Shown: piece by piece, positions 36,320 to 48,899 of the stretch
Position numbering within the stretch: position 1 is the stretch's first letter
How the letters are laid out: every line of letters begins with the position of its first letter
Translations under genes and position numbers: made by a program
DNA from: Cryptomeria japonica
Lineage: Eukaryota > Streptophyta > Pinopsida > Cupressales > Cupressaceae
Assembly (NCBI RefSeq): GCF_030272615.1
Contig: NC_081410.1
Span: 127,844,640-127,908,639, forward strand
Reading direction: 5' to 3'
DNA length: 64,000 nt
The notes under the pieces: model-generated
The model's database searches: none
Told to the model about the DNA's origin: nothing
The model's input: the letters and a program-made list of their open reading frames with translations, nothing else

Positions 36320-38039
36320 CATAAAAATGAAAAAAAAAACAATATGGTGACTCATGTACCATCACCCATTTGGAATTGATTTCTTAAAGCCACAATTTTT
36401 TCCATGTTATTGTAAAGCTTGTAGCTTGTCTATTAAGAATGCTAGCACCAAAGTTATGAAAGTAACCATGTTAAATCTCAATTAACAATTTTTTTTATTT
36501 TTATTTTTTAAGTTCATTGGGATTGTGCTTTCCAACTTTGTTAAAGTGAGTTTTTATTAGTGGAAGAGCTTCCTCCTTGCTATGTCTCATTAACCTTGAT
36601 AATGCTAGGTCATCACCACATAACTTTTCAACTAATTCTCATAATCTCTTCAAGGGATAGATAAACAATTGTGTGTATTGGTATTTAAATAGAATATCTC
36701 CAATCCATATGGATTGCACAAAGAGAGCCACTATCTTCGAAGCTTCATCACTACTCATATCTTATCTCCACTTCAATGGTGGACTCATCCCCCTCATCCC
36801 CACCCCCTTCAAGAGATATACTAGACTTCAACCACCTTGCGACCTAAGGGTTCCTCTTGTACAACTTAGAGTTTGTTTCCACCAACTTCACATTGAAGCA
36901 AACCATCATATTGCTTAGAAGTCTCATATTTACCAAATATGCTTTTGGGTACCAGAAATCAAGAAACATTTTGTATGTAGATGCACTCCCTATTATGAGA
37001 TTAGAGGATAATTTTTTGGGCTCTTTAGAGATTTGATTGGTTCTTTATAAGCTCTCATGGCTTATGAGAACTAAAGATGTCTTGCTCCTTCTTGTAAGAG
37101 ATGTTTGACCTTTTAAAGGCACATCTACCAAAGGGGTTCATACTACATTAATTCAGTTCTTATTTTCAACCCTTTCACTTCATTACAGAGGTGTTCCCTA
37201 GCCAACTTCCAAATTCATATTATAGGTTTATGATGTGTCACAAACCTCATGACAACATGGCTTCATACCCATCACACACTTTTTTGTGGTCTAAAATTTT
37301 TGAAATGTTACCTAAGTCCTTTAGGAATAGTATTTAGTTCATGCTTTCCTCTATTGTATTGTTTTCTTTTTGTTTTGTATTTTTCTTCGGATAGACCCTT
37401 GCACTCCTCTTGTCCTCTCGAAATTGCATCTCTTTCAATCCTACAGATCAATTTTGGTCTTTCATGAATATTAATATATAAATTAAATTAAATTAAATAC
37501 TCGTGGCCCTCCCCTTATGACAAGAAATGAAAAATGGCACATACTACATTGATTGGGCACCAAAATTTGTGACAAGGAATGCAAAGGTGATAGGTGATCT
37601 TGCTAGCACTTTCATATATATTACCTTTAAGCAAACCACTTCCCCTTAATATAGTATCTTTGTTGTTTTGATATATATTACCTTTAAGCCAATCACTTCC
37701 CCTTAATATGGTAACTTTGATGGAATTGTAATTTCTTTACACAAGCTCAAAATTTAAAATATAAGGTGCATTTAAAGGTTAAGAATTTGGTCCAATTTAT
37801 TTCCCTTCATAAAAGCAATTGTTTGAACATATATCAATAGAAGAGCCCCCTCCCACAATCAATTTAACAACAAAATTAATTGCTTTATAACAAGTTAAGA
37901 GAGGTATTGGGAAGATGGGCAAAAGTAAAACATGTGACATGGATGGGCTACAAGTAGAGTAACTAAAATGGGTAGTAAAAAACCCAACCCCTCTCATTAA
38001 GAAGATATTCCAAAAACACCATTCAACATGGCTTCCCCA
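36320..38039. other. Intergenic; includes a 57-bp tandem duplication at 37614-37728
   Basis: TTACCTTTAAGC … CACTTCCCCTTAATAT repeats at 37621 and 37678. Otherwise I see only short frames without motifs. Confidence 0.6.
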
Positions 38040-39480
38040 TGCTTGGAAGCACGATTGAGCATAGAATGAACATGGTAAAAAAAAAAGATAAGACAACAAA
38101 AGGACAAGTATATTTTAGACCAAAATATTCTACAATAGATCATAGCATTGCCTTGGTCATATCGTTAAAAAATATGGAACCAAAAATGGGAGCTTATTGT
38201 TGTTTTATGGACCTCAAAAAAGCCTTTGACATGGTTCCTATAAGTAAATTATGGATTAGAATGGAGGATCTAGGCATATCAAAACAATACAAAGCAAAAA
38301 CTCAAAGGCTTTATGAGGAGGTTCAAGTAAAAAATAGAACTCAAGCACATCTCAAGAAAAGTTTTAGGAGTGACATAGGGGTTAAAAAAAGATGGCCTTT
38401 ATCCCCTAGGCATTTATTGATGAACTAGAAGAGTGGCTAAATTGCGAGGGGACAACATTCTTTTAGGAAAATATGATGTAAGTCTTTTTTTTGTACACAC
38501 ATGATTTCATTTAGATTACAAGATTTGCTCATGGGTTGAAAGAGCAATTAAAAGCTTTAGAGAAATTTTAAGGTGGTGAGCATGCAACTAAACATCAACA
38601 AGATGAAAATCTTGATCTTCTCCAAATCAACAAAAAGAAACGAAAAGAAATTAGTTCCAAACTTTTTTTTTATTGGGGTGGTGAAGAAGTAATGTGGCAC
38701 AAATATCTTGGGACAAACTTCAACTACAAGCTTAATTGGGAAATATGCATAAGAGAATTTTGGAAGGGGTTGGAGAGCACTTTTTGAATTGAAAATTGAA
38801 GTAGAGGCTGAGTTATGGGATTGAAAAACTATAATGGTTTTATTTAGGTTATTAGTGATTTTGTTGGTGCTTTATGGGTGTGAAGTGTAGGCTAGCAGCA
38901 CATTAAAAATAAAATGGAGATAAATGAAAAGGACTTTGAAGCACCTGATTACAAGCAAATTCAAAAGAAAAGTGCCAGTTCCTAAAATGTTGCCTCTAGC
39001 AGAAGTAAAAGCAAGAACCTTCCTTGTTGAGTTAGTGGATATGGTTCAGCTCTTATGATATCTGAAAAATTTGGGCAAATGGAGGCAAATAGATGGCCTA
39101 AGATTGTTGCCAAAAAATAATGAGCAAGAGAAATAGGACTTGGTTGAAATAAACCAATAAGTGGATAAACAAATGGACAATCAACTTTGAATGCATACAC
39201 AAATAATAACAGAGACATGTAAAGGCATTGTTATGAATAAATTATGTATAGTTATGTGGGAAAAGATGAAATAATATCTTGATGAACATAAGCCTACATT
39301 TGATCACCAACAAAAGGACTGTATGGGGGCAGATATCATTTGGAGAGCAAAGATGCTCATAGCCAATGTAAGAAATAATTCATATCTTCGATGTAAAAAG
39401 GGAAGATGGACAAGACCAAAATAAGAAAGGGTGTAGATGATATGTATCTTTTGCACGTCTGAGGTAGTTGAATCAAAAAA
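38040..39480 (+). pseudogene. LINE (L1-type) reverse transcriptase remnant
   Basis: The first 129 codons read through typical plant LINE RT motifs: FRPKYSTIDH, CCFMDLKKAFDMV (holding the first catalytic aspartate) and GVKKRWPLSP, where the family usually has GVKQGCPLSP. After a stop at 38428 the remainder is recognisable only in pieces over three frames: LNIKKMKILIFSKS, HKYLGTNFNYKLNWE, then a cysteine-containing C-terminal segment near 39390-39470. The F/YADD region near 38490 is destroyed. Many stops and shifts show an old 5'-truncated copy. ORF1 and the endonuclease are missing. Confidence 0.78.
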
Positions 39481-42186
39481 AAACTTTATGTTAGAGTGAA
39501 GCTTATACTAACATTCAAACCAGATATGTAAATTCGTTAGCAATAGTTTCTTCACAAGATTTGCTTAGATAGGATAATATTGAGAAAATAAGAGAATTTT
39601 TCATTAAGATAATATTGCAAAAAATATAAAGTCTAAATTAGTTATCCCATTAGCTTCCTTTTGCCTCTTGGACATTAAAATCCTTCTATTCTAAAAAAAT
39701 GCACGTAAAAGACCAAAAATACAAAATATAAAAAATGTAATCTGAAATTTTTTAGAAATCAAAATTGTTGAGTCTGCCTTTTTCAGGCCAGACAGAATTT
39801 GAGCCATAAACCAGCCTACCGAGTTTGTGCTGAGTCCGACTCTGCTAGCGTCATCAGAAACATTGCTGGACGATAACTATGATATCCTCTAACAAGCAAG
39901 GTTAGGTAGGGTGACAAGGCTCCTCTGTGGGATCTTGAAGAGTGGGATTTCAAATGGCATTCTAGATTATTGTAATCATGGCAAGAACACATTCATATTT
40001 GCTACAATAGTGATGTCACGATCATGAAGGAAGTCTAAAAATCCTTTAATTAAGGTGGAGAGTCTAGTAAACTAATCATACAAGAGGATTGAGATTTCAG
40101 AGATAACTTCTTTCCTTCTGGGCTCTAATAGTGGGAACATGAAGAAGTGAGGTACTAATGGAGGATGCTGTGATAAAAAACAAACACTCACTCTGGAAAG
40201 GTATAGTAGGCTTGGTATATTCCCCATGTTGTGGCTGAAAATGTATCAAAACCTACAAACATTCATACAAGAATTGTGGCATCTCATAAAGGGATGAATA
40301 AGACAAGAAAGAGGATGGCACTATTCAAGGTTAAAATAGCATCTTCACTGAAGATAAAATCATCAATAAAACCACCAAGTACATTGTTGTTGGAACTAAT
40401 AAGCATTTAAGCGAGAAGTTGGATGAACTTGCTCTCAGCCATATAGGTCCTAAAGGTGAGAACCCTCTCTTTTACCTTCTAGCCTACTCATAAAACTGTT
40501 GGGAGCGTTTAGTGGTTTAAGTGAGTTTGTTAGTATAGGCCGAGCCTTTTTAGTTTATCTTAATCCTATCTGGGGTAAGGAAGAGGTCTAGGAGGTCGAT
40601 CATGGAAAAAATGCATGGTATCTCTTGAGTAGATAGGCTAAAAATCATTATTTAAAATTCTTTGAAGGACCTGTTTATGGTTTTAATGGGAGCAAAGTTC
40701 AAACAGTAGATAAAATAAACAAACAACAAAACTAAAGTAAAGACAATTAGAAATAGACACATAACATAGTGAATTATGTGGTTCATCATTAATGACTATA
40801 TTTATGGAAAAGCAGGGAAATATCTTTACTCACTATTTTTCCTTCATCCTTTTATACAAATGTTTCTCTTCAAATATAAAGAGACAGGAAAGAAATAAAA
40901 AGATAAAGAAAAGGAATGATCAGATGACTGTTGGACTTCACATTCTCAACACAAAGAACACCTAGAAGAAGATGATTTTTGACTTGAAAGACACTTCGCA
41001 CGCAAAAGTGCTGAAAATTTAAACCCCTCGAAACTAGTCATTGGCCTTGATAGGGAGAAGGCAGAAAGTTAGGCTCTGCAATCTTTGAAGGATGATATTG
41101 GTTTTTGATGATTTGGTCTATGCAGCCTATTTCTGACATATTCAATAAAATCAAGCAGATAATAATTGGGGGAAGTCATTGTGTCAAGAAAGAGGACCTG
41201 TAGGTGAAGAAGGCTAATTGCATGGCACTTGCTGTTGGAAGACAACCTAAATAAGACATGGACAATACAAAGAGCTGTAGTAGTGGCTCCTTCATTGCCA
41301 GAACTTGGTTGAGAGATGAGAAATGCTGGAAGTGGAGGGGTTTTGGCTGGAGAATCTGAACACAAATAGATTTGGTGTTCTCTTGGTCTGATTTTACGAT
41401 TTTTGTGGTATGGTAATCTGCCTGATAGTGCTGGAAATAATTTCTACGTGGGAAATAGTGGCCTATGTTTAGACCTAGTCCGTTTTCTGTTACTTGTTCA
41501 AAACAGTGACTTTTATCGCCTGTTTTATGGCCTTCGTGGGAGAATCTTACTGCTTATCTAGATTTATGGCCATCTTAAGACTTAAAAATGCTTTCTCAAA
41601 CAGGAAATCTTCTAGATCTAGGAATTATTTACCATAGATTATGCTGTTATTCTTCTTATTCACGAACATTGATTTTACCCTTTTTCTACTTAAAAAAGTA
41701 TAGAGAACTGTGATTAAAAATATGAGCCATGTCAATATTAAGATACTTTCCAGACTACTGATTTATGTCCATGCCATTTACCTACAAAATAAATAGTAAT
41801 ATATCTCAAAAGCAAGCTAGTTTATTAAATTCTGAACACCTATTGGACCTGCTCTTCGATTCGAAGGTTCCACTTTACAATTTGTGGCTTGGAAGAACTG
41901 AAGAACAGTCGACAAGTGCAATTAACAAACTAGGCATTTGGTATGACCATCCATCGATATAAAGAATAAAACTCAGATCGTTGCCTAAATACACATTAAG
42001 GAATTTGTGGGTCTAGAAATACTTTCTTCTTCTTTTGAATCATTTTTAGTTTAAAACTACGGCCTTCAAGACAGATTTTTGGTTGCCTGTTGTGTCACAG
42101 AGACAAGGATCTTTAGGAGGTTATCTCATTCAAATAAATAAAGCCCGAAATCAAGCTCCAGATGACCAATATTCTTCACATTCTTT
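39481..42186. other. Intergenic; holds a GAGTC-element remnant at about 39775-39871
   Basis: At 39775-39871 the words CCGAGTTTGTGCTGAGTCCG and a terminal AACTATG (CATAGTT on the other strand) resemble one end of the element at 22350-23406. No other feature is recognised. The frame at 41069-41365 (minus) lacks any motif. Confidence 0.4.
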
Positions 42187-42313
42187 TTAGAATGTGTTAT
42201 TTAGTTACACTCTTTGCATGGTCATACTCCCTGGTGTTAACTTTTCAATTTATTCACATCCCAGTTGATGTGTATTAAGCATCACCGAACATCACAGTTA
42301 AATCAGAAAAATA

Positions 42314-43057
42314 CAGTGTTCGGGGGGCGCGTCCCCCGTCAGAAACGTCTCGGGGATGGGGGATGGGGATGCGATGTCCCCCGTCGTCCCGCCACTGCCA
42401 CTAAAGCGCCGCCAGGATGCGGAGACATGGAGACATGGAGGCGTCTCCTAGGAGACGTCTGGGCGTCTCCCCGTCTCTCGAGGGACGGGGAGGCGTCTCC
42501 CGCGTTCCCACGTCAAAGCTAACCAAAAAAAGCAGTTTTTAAAAAACATGACTTTGGGGGGGGGTTAAGGGGTAACCCTAATTGGACGTGGGCCAATAGA
42601 AAAATAACACCTGACACCTTTAGAAAATAATAAAAATATTTTTGGCCTCGCAGGGCACTGCCCTTCAACCCCGCCCTGTATCGCAACAGGGAACGCGCAA
42701 GGGGCGCTGCCCCTTGACCCCAACTTGGGGGCACTGCCCCCAAACCCCCGTTGAAAAATATAGGGGGAAACCGCGCCAATAGAAGTAGGGAAAATTTAAC
42801 CTCCGAGTCTGATTAGGCTCCATATAACAACACAATTAGCATTGAAGAAATCTTGGTATTTAGATTTAGTATTTCAAATTTCCTATAGTCTCATTTGAAA
42901 TGTAATTCTTATACTGTAATACTGTCATAAGTACTATATGTATATGTATAACTATATCAGCACCACCACCCCGCCACCGTCCCCAAACTTAGGCCCTTGG
43001 TCCCCGTCCCGGAAACGCGTCCCCGCATCCCCCATCCCCAACGCCCGTGGAACACTG
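42314..43057. mobile_element. GC-rich non-autonomous hAT-like element with 8-bp target duplication
   Basis: The ends are exact inverted CAGTGTTC / GAACACTG. Flanks are GAAAAATA (left) and AAAAAATA (right), an 8-bp duplication with one mismatch, the hAT length. Copy A of the surrounding duplication has the unoccupied site AATCAGAAAAATATTG. The interior is strikingly GC-rich at both ends (GGGGATGGGG, CCCCGTC, GCGTCTCC words) with a second GC-rich block at 42645-42770 containing inverted GGGCACTGCCC-like words. No transposase. Confidence 0.85.
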
Positions 43058-43944
43058 AAAAAATACTTTTGATATACATGTTTTTTCACTTAATTCCATG
43101 TCCTAACAAAAATCTTCTAAGCCTCCAATAACATTGCATGAAATTATCCGTCCAACATTCTTAAGTCAATTTAACAGCCTATCCATTCAATTTTTCAATG
43201 TTCAGCCAACTACTTGCTACCTTTCCTAAGTAACCTTTCTGGTTCCAAACTAAATAAGCTGCTTTTCACAGTTTTCTTAAGAAATCTATCCTGCCCAACC
43301 ATGCATTGTAACGTGCCTTAACTACATGGTTCTCTGCCTGCCTCTCACAATCCTCTGATGGATACAACTTGACACTTGTACTGACACGTTTCCACAAGTA
43401 CATAATGAGAATTATTTTACATTCAACTGTTTTTATACTTCTTCAAAGTCTTCTTGTTTTAACTGTATAGCACCTTCATTTTTTATGGGAATTACTATTA
43501 TTTTAGATTGCCATTTCCCCTTACCCTATCTCACAAGTCAACCTCCTTGCATTTGTCATCCAGTCCAAGTAGAGCTTTCCTACTAGCTACAGGATTCAAT
43601 TACCTCCTGATGAAACTCTTCCCATTTATAAAATATTGAATTCTATTTATTTTTACATAATTCTCCGAGAATCATAACTTGGGTTAAAAAAACTCACGTA
43701 CTGTCTCTTTCGTAGACACCAGTGAGCACAAGAATTAAGTATTAGCTGCGAAGCCTGCTCTATGATTAAATTTTGAAAGTTTAAGTAATCCCAGTAACAG
43801 ATGCTCGTTTCCGACACTATACATACAATGAGGATGAAAGTATACCTCTTTTCCTGATTCAAAGAATTATGACCTAAGATATTAATATTAAGGTTTTGCA
43901 TAAACTTTTAAACGAAAGCAGTGGCTTGATAATAATGGAGAATG

Positions 43945-44938
43945 AGGTCCGAGAGACGAAGCAGTTATGTCTGGACTTGGCAGAGTACAATGAGTTGTGT
44001 GGTCCACCAGGATGGAGCGCTGAGGGTAGCAAGTGCTCTAACAATTCCTGAGATTGGGATGGATGGTTTCAACCTTTCAAGGATGGCTTCAACCTTTCAA
44101 GGTGGCTGAGAGGAAAAGAGTGGTAGAGCCTAGCATGAAATTTAGCTTGGTGGGATAGGATAAGTATTGTATACTTTTCATGTTTAATAGTTCAGATGGG
44201 ATCAACCTCACTACCTCACTAGTAATCGAAAAAGCATCTTTTGAAAAAGATATTTGTGTGGTTTTAGGTTTTATAATTTTTTTCTATTTTCGCTCATATT
44301 TTAAAGTACTCGTGGTTTTCTCTTGCTTGAATTGCTTGAATTATAGTGTATAAAGTGACAATTTATATTTACACATGCTTAAAGTTGAAGAAAGAAAGTT
44401 TTATTATTGTATTGTATATGCACTGTTTCTATTGTAACTTCTTTTCTCTACAAATAAAGCCCAGTGTGAGATTTAGCTTGGCGGGAAAGTGGAGGATTGG
44501 CCTTCTGCAAGCCCAGACATCCCCAACATAGAGGAATGCCAACAATCCTCTGAACCTGGTGAGCCCTGACGCTATGGCCTGCATTCAAATCACATGAATT
44601 GGTGGCTGGCTGGACATAGGCTCATGGCTGATCTGATTTGCAGCACTATGCCATAGTCTGGTGGGAGTGAATATCTCGAGGCTTGCGGGGGCATTCCTGG
44701 TCTATGTGATACACTAGATTTTGGTGGACTGAAGACAACATGTTTTGGAGTGATCAGTGGCATTCTTTGCCCCTGTAACATGGAATTATGAGCCCATTAA
44801 TAGAATGGTTTGGGACCTAGTTTAGTCGAATTCTGTATTTGGAAAACAAATGTCTTTTGTATTTGGATAGATCTTGCCTTTATTTGGATTAGGGGCCCAT
44901 AAATACTACCCTAGCTTTGCCAATAAAAATAAAAATAA
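43945..44938 (+). mobile_element. 1-kb retroposon (LINE-mobilised) with 14-bp target-site duplication
   Basis: AATAATGGAGAATG occurs at 43931-43944 and again at 44939-44952. The insert ends in an A-rich tail (CCAATAAAAATAAAAATAAA). Copy A has the empty-site relative GATAATGGAATACAACCAGC. The insert has no long frame. It contains a tandem TTTCAACCTTTCAAGGATGG repeat near 44069 and two copies of ATTTAGCTTGG(T/C)GGGA (about 44141 and 44472). It could be a truncated LINE 3' end, a large SINE or a retroposed non-coding transcript. Confidence 0.85.
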
Positions 44939-46555
44939 AATAATGGAGAATGGAATATAATCAGCTTATCAAAAGACTCTTGCGATTCTAACAAAATCTT
45001 GATGATTGATCTTCTGATAGTACCATGAATAAAATAAGATTGCTAGTCTAGTTGATTCGTCAACTAATGATCGGTATTATAAACAAAACTTATTCAAAAT
45101 AGTGACATGCAGAAAAATAAGAACATGTACAAGAAAACATTATGAAAACTCAACCAAGATATATTCTTTCAAGAATATAATTTGTTATTTGGAAATATAA
45201 ATGCAAATGGAAAATCTAAAACTCGTTGGTTCAATGGTAGTTGATCATACTAGTCGATCCTAACAATGAAGGAATGAATGAAAGATTTTAATAACGTCTA
45301 CAAGACCAAAACAGCTAATGGAACCCAAGAATAGCACACACCCCAGAACATAGCACCAAAGCTTTAAACAATTTGTTACTTCCTCTTTAGATATGCCCTT
45401 CGACAGTGAATTTTGATCAAAAGATTTACTATTTTGTCCAGCTCAAACAAAATACTATTGTCTGTTTTTAAAATGAAATTAAGAACTCGCATTGGACAAC
45501 ACCAAATGAAAGGGAAAACTTATCAGAAAGCAACATCTGAAAAAGGAAGCATGCCTCGAAAAGCATAAATTCCACATGTGAATTTTTATTTGTGATGCTA
45601 GCTAGTTGCCAGCCTCTGTGTCAGACTCACCGTGAGCACTTTGACAAGAAGACAGATGCCCCAGAATTCATTAGCATATACACAACATTCTATACTCGGT
45701 CATGGTCAAAGGAACACAAAAACGAAATGAGATCCAAGTGGGCTATAGCATCTATTAAATTCAACCCCTTTCTCAAAATACATGGTAGAATGAAACCCCA
45801 TCCAAATGTTGGAACAACAATCCCCATTTCGGACCACAAAGGACCTGGTAAGTCGGTAGAGCACCCATGATGTTAACGAGCGTCTTTAGGCTCAAATTCT
45901 AGTTGGTTCGAGAAAATAAATTAAAATCCAAAACCAAAAGTTTGTTCTCAACAGAAAAGGAAATTGTAATTTAAAAACCTACAAATCTAAATTGTATAGA
46001 TAAAACATAAAGTGGAATAGGCATATACTCGGACAATACAGTAGGCTTTGAGCAACCCCCAAATGTAACAAAACATTATATGTTAACCCAATATCCATTG
46101 CAGCACAGGGGCACATAGTTCAAAGGAAAAATGAGAAAAAGAGGGAAAAATACAGTTATGTCGTGTCCTGTACATCAGAAACGAATTCCCAATTTCATTT
46201 ATTCACTTCTTTTTTTTAAAGCAGCAACGCATAATTGGATTACCCAGATTCGTTTCTAATTCAAGTAACTCGTACCCCAATCCTAATAGTTTAGGCTAAT
46301 GTTATTTCACCACATTGAACAAAATTCAAAGGTATTTCTATGGAAAATCAGTCGGCCACTGGTCGTAGAATTTCTTTATTGGGTTTTTCGCCACAACCAC
46401 AAGTGAACGTATAACACAACATACACGAAAATCAATCCTGAATTATTAAATACACGAAGAGAAAAGTAAACAGAGCACCATGGGTTGATCTGGATGTTCA
46501 TAACAACAACAAAAAATATATTAAAAAATATAAAGACAAAGGCCCACGGTCTCAC

Positions 46556-46690
46556 CTGGTACAGTTTACGGCTGAGAAGCTGTCCAGTTGTTGTAGCAGC
46601 ATTAGCATTACTCGAATGGTAGCATATTTTGGCTGAGAAAGCAAAGCTGATATCACCAACACAATCTGTATGAGAGCAGACAGTGAAGAC
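46556..46690 (-). other. Candidate duplicated first exon B
   Basis: It corresponds to first exon A: it lies below a TATA box on the minus strand and ends GTACCAG before GTGAGACC, a good donor. Both copies share GATATCAGCTT. No frame is conserved between the copies, consistent with an untranslated exon. Confidence 0.4.
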
Positions 46691-46713
46691 TGCGAAAATG
46701 AACTGTATGCGAA

Positions 46714-46720
46714 ATTTATA
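46714..46720 (-). promoter_or_regulatory. TATA box of promoter B
   Basis: TATAAAT on the minus strand, within CATATAAATTTCGC, about 30 bases before the proposed exon B. Confidence 0.4.
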
Positions 46721-46740
46721 TGTTAGACTCGAAAAGTAAG

Positions 46741-48899
46741 AATACCAACCTTTGTTTCCTTTTAAGAAAACGATTAATTTTTTTACTGTGTGCTGGTGTC
46801 AGTTTATTAATTTTGCATGAACGGGAATTCTTCTAAGTTCGATGGATGACCACAACTTCAACAATTTAGTAAGTTGACTTGGACAGCTATATGATAGAAA
46901 ATTGCCCCGAATAACTCTTGTACGGAACGGTGCAGGTGGACTCCAATATCTCGGGAATGAATCTGCACCTTACACTGTATGAGAACAGACTAAAGAATAA
47001 TTGGGTACCTTTTTCAGTTTCAAATTTTTATAATTTTTTATGTTTTTTTGACTGCAGGTTTGGATTAGCCTTTTTATACTATGTACTGCCTCAGGTAAAC
47101 TTTTTTTACTAATATGTAGTGTGTATGGGAGGGGAGATTAGACCTTGTGATCTATTGATGTTTTAGTCAATAAAATTTGGACGTGATCTGTTATATATTC
47201 AAATTATATAAAATTGTTATTTTTTATTATATTATATTTATAAGAATTTGAATTTTTTATGTTTTTATTTTTTTATTAAAATAAATTGAAAGTTTGATGT
47301 ATGAAAAATTAAAAAAAATAAGTTGAAAAATTAGATAAATTATATCCATCATGTCAAGAAATCTATAATTTTTAATCCTATACTAACAAATATGAAACAT
47401 GCACATATAAAAACAAATTCAAAAATATAAACTAATATACAAAATCAAAAACCATATTCCAATCATGGTGGTATTTATTTTCTATGTTCCAAGTCTACTA
47501 TAATGGAATGGGGGCATACATGGATATTATAGATCAAAGAAATCTTTGATAAAGATGTGTCACTATGTTTTGATTATACACTAAATAGATATTATAGTTC
47601 AAAGAAATCTTTGATAAAGATGTGCCACTATGTTTAGATTATGCCTTCTTCAAAAAGATATGTATGTTAACACTAGTTATAAAGATAAGGAATCTTGCAT
47701 TTACAAGGACCTTTGATCAATCTTAAAATAAAGAAGTAAAGTGAAATGTTTTGATTTAAAGGTTTTCAAGGTATATATAATTGCTATTAGTTTATTTTAT
47801 GTGTAAATTTTGTAAAAATATTTTATTTATTATTATTTTTTAATCATAATTGTATTCAAAAGACTTTATTTTAAATTTAAGAAATATGTGAATGTGAGAG
47901 AGATAATAAAGACATTTAAGAATATAAGGAAGTTTGAAAGTATCTCTAATAAGATTTCTAAGATTGAAAAGTAATATAGCATTGAAGATAATTGAGAAAT
48001 GATATGTAATGTTGATTCTAAAATATTTATACAATTATTTTTATAGATTGTTTATAATAATACAAACTCTAGAAACCTAAGATTTTAAATTTCTACCTTT
48101 CAAAAGAAGGATTTTATTTTAAAACTAATTATTTGAAGAATATAAAAGCAAAAGAGTTTTTCAATTAATAGTTCATGAGATGTGATCCCAAACATTGATT
48201 AGCATTATTTTATATGAGGGCATTTTTTCTTTCATATTAATCCTCCATGATTGACATACCACTTAAATTATCCTAAATATCAATAATATTTTGTTTTTAA
48301 ACGCATAGATCCTAAAATCTTGTTAACATCATTATAAATTAAAGCATGAAATACTAATTGTATAATATACTAAAGAAAAATTAAAAAATTAACTATATTT
48401 ATTCTTAATTTACTAAATAAAATAAGATTTACAAAATAAATACATGAAATTATAAAAGCTTAAAGTTTTAAAAAAACGTAAGGGTGAAAGTGTCCATGAT
48501 AATATGTTTTTTAATCATCTTTCTAATATTTGATAAAAATGTCAAACATGTGTTTGAGATTTGATAAAGGTTTTGAGCTTGCTTGTGTGTGTCACGTCAC
48601 AAATCACGTTTTTAATCAGTACATGATAGTTTATCTTGTTTGCATTTATTGTGCCAAATCAAATATATCCTCTAACCCTTAGGCGATGTGCTTTTTCTTT
48701 ACAATGGCTACTACAACAACACATGTATGCAACTAAAGATGATGGTGATCATAATACCTTATACAAAAGCTCACAAATTCATCCTAAAGACGTTCTAGGA
48801 TAATGGATCTACATTTGAGGATTCCTTGATTTTAGTTTATAAATCCTTGTGCTTGCTTTCAGCAATATTCCCTTGTTGATTATTTTGTGGAATATGTTC
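46741..48899. other. Intergenic, AT-rich; 65-bp tandem duplication at 47523-47645
   Basis: GATATTATAG.TCAAAGAAAT recurs at 47523 and 47588. Each unit holds CAAAGAAATCTTTG, a small perfect hairpin-forming inverted repeat. No gene is recognised. Confidence 0.6.

Larger units (their letters stand above)
42187..46740 (-). repeat. Copy B of the diverged duplication (promoter, exon and intron start)
   Basis: It is the counterpart of 25395-29240 in the same orientation. Matching words include AATGTGTTA near the low end, TTAAATCAGAAAAATA, CAATGTTCAGCCAACTACTTGC, ATCCAAAACCAAAAG, and on the minus strand AACCCAATAAAGAAATTC against AACCCAACAGAGGAATTC. It is interrupted by a hAT element and a retroposon, both absent from copy A. 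The coding part of the ELM2-SANT gene is not duplicated here as far as I can see. Confidence 0.75.

Noticed and set aside
45224-45262. tRNA-like GGTTCAATGGTAG sequence
   Set aside because: It resembles a tRNA A-box region but no cloverleaf, B box at correct spacing, A-tail or target duplication could be shown.
45845-45915. Possible tRNA-like SINE head (GTAAGTCGGTAGAGCACCC … GGCTCAAATTC)
   Set aside because: The boxes are suggestive but I found no flanking duplication or A-tail, so it is not listed as a SINE.
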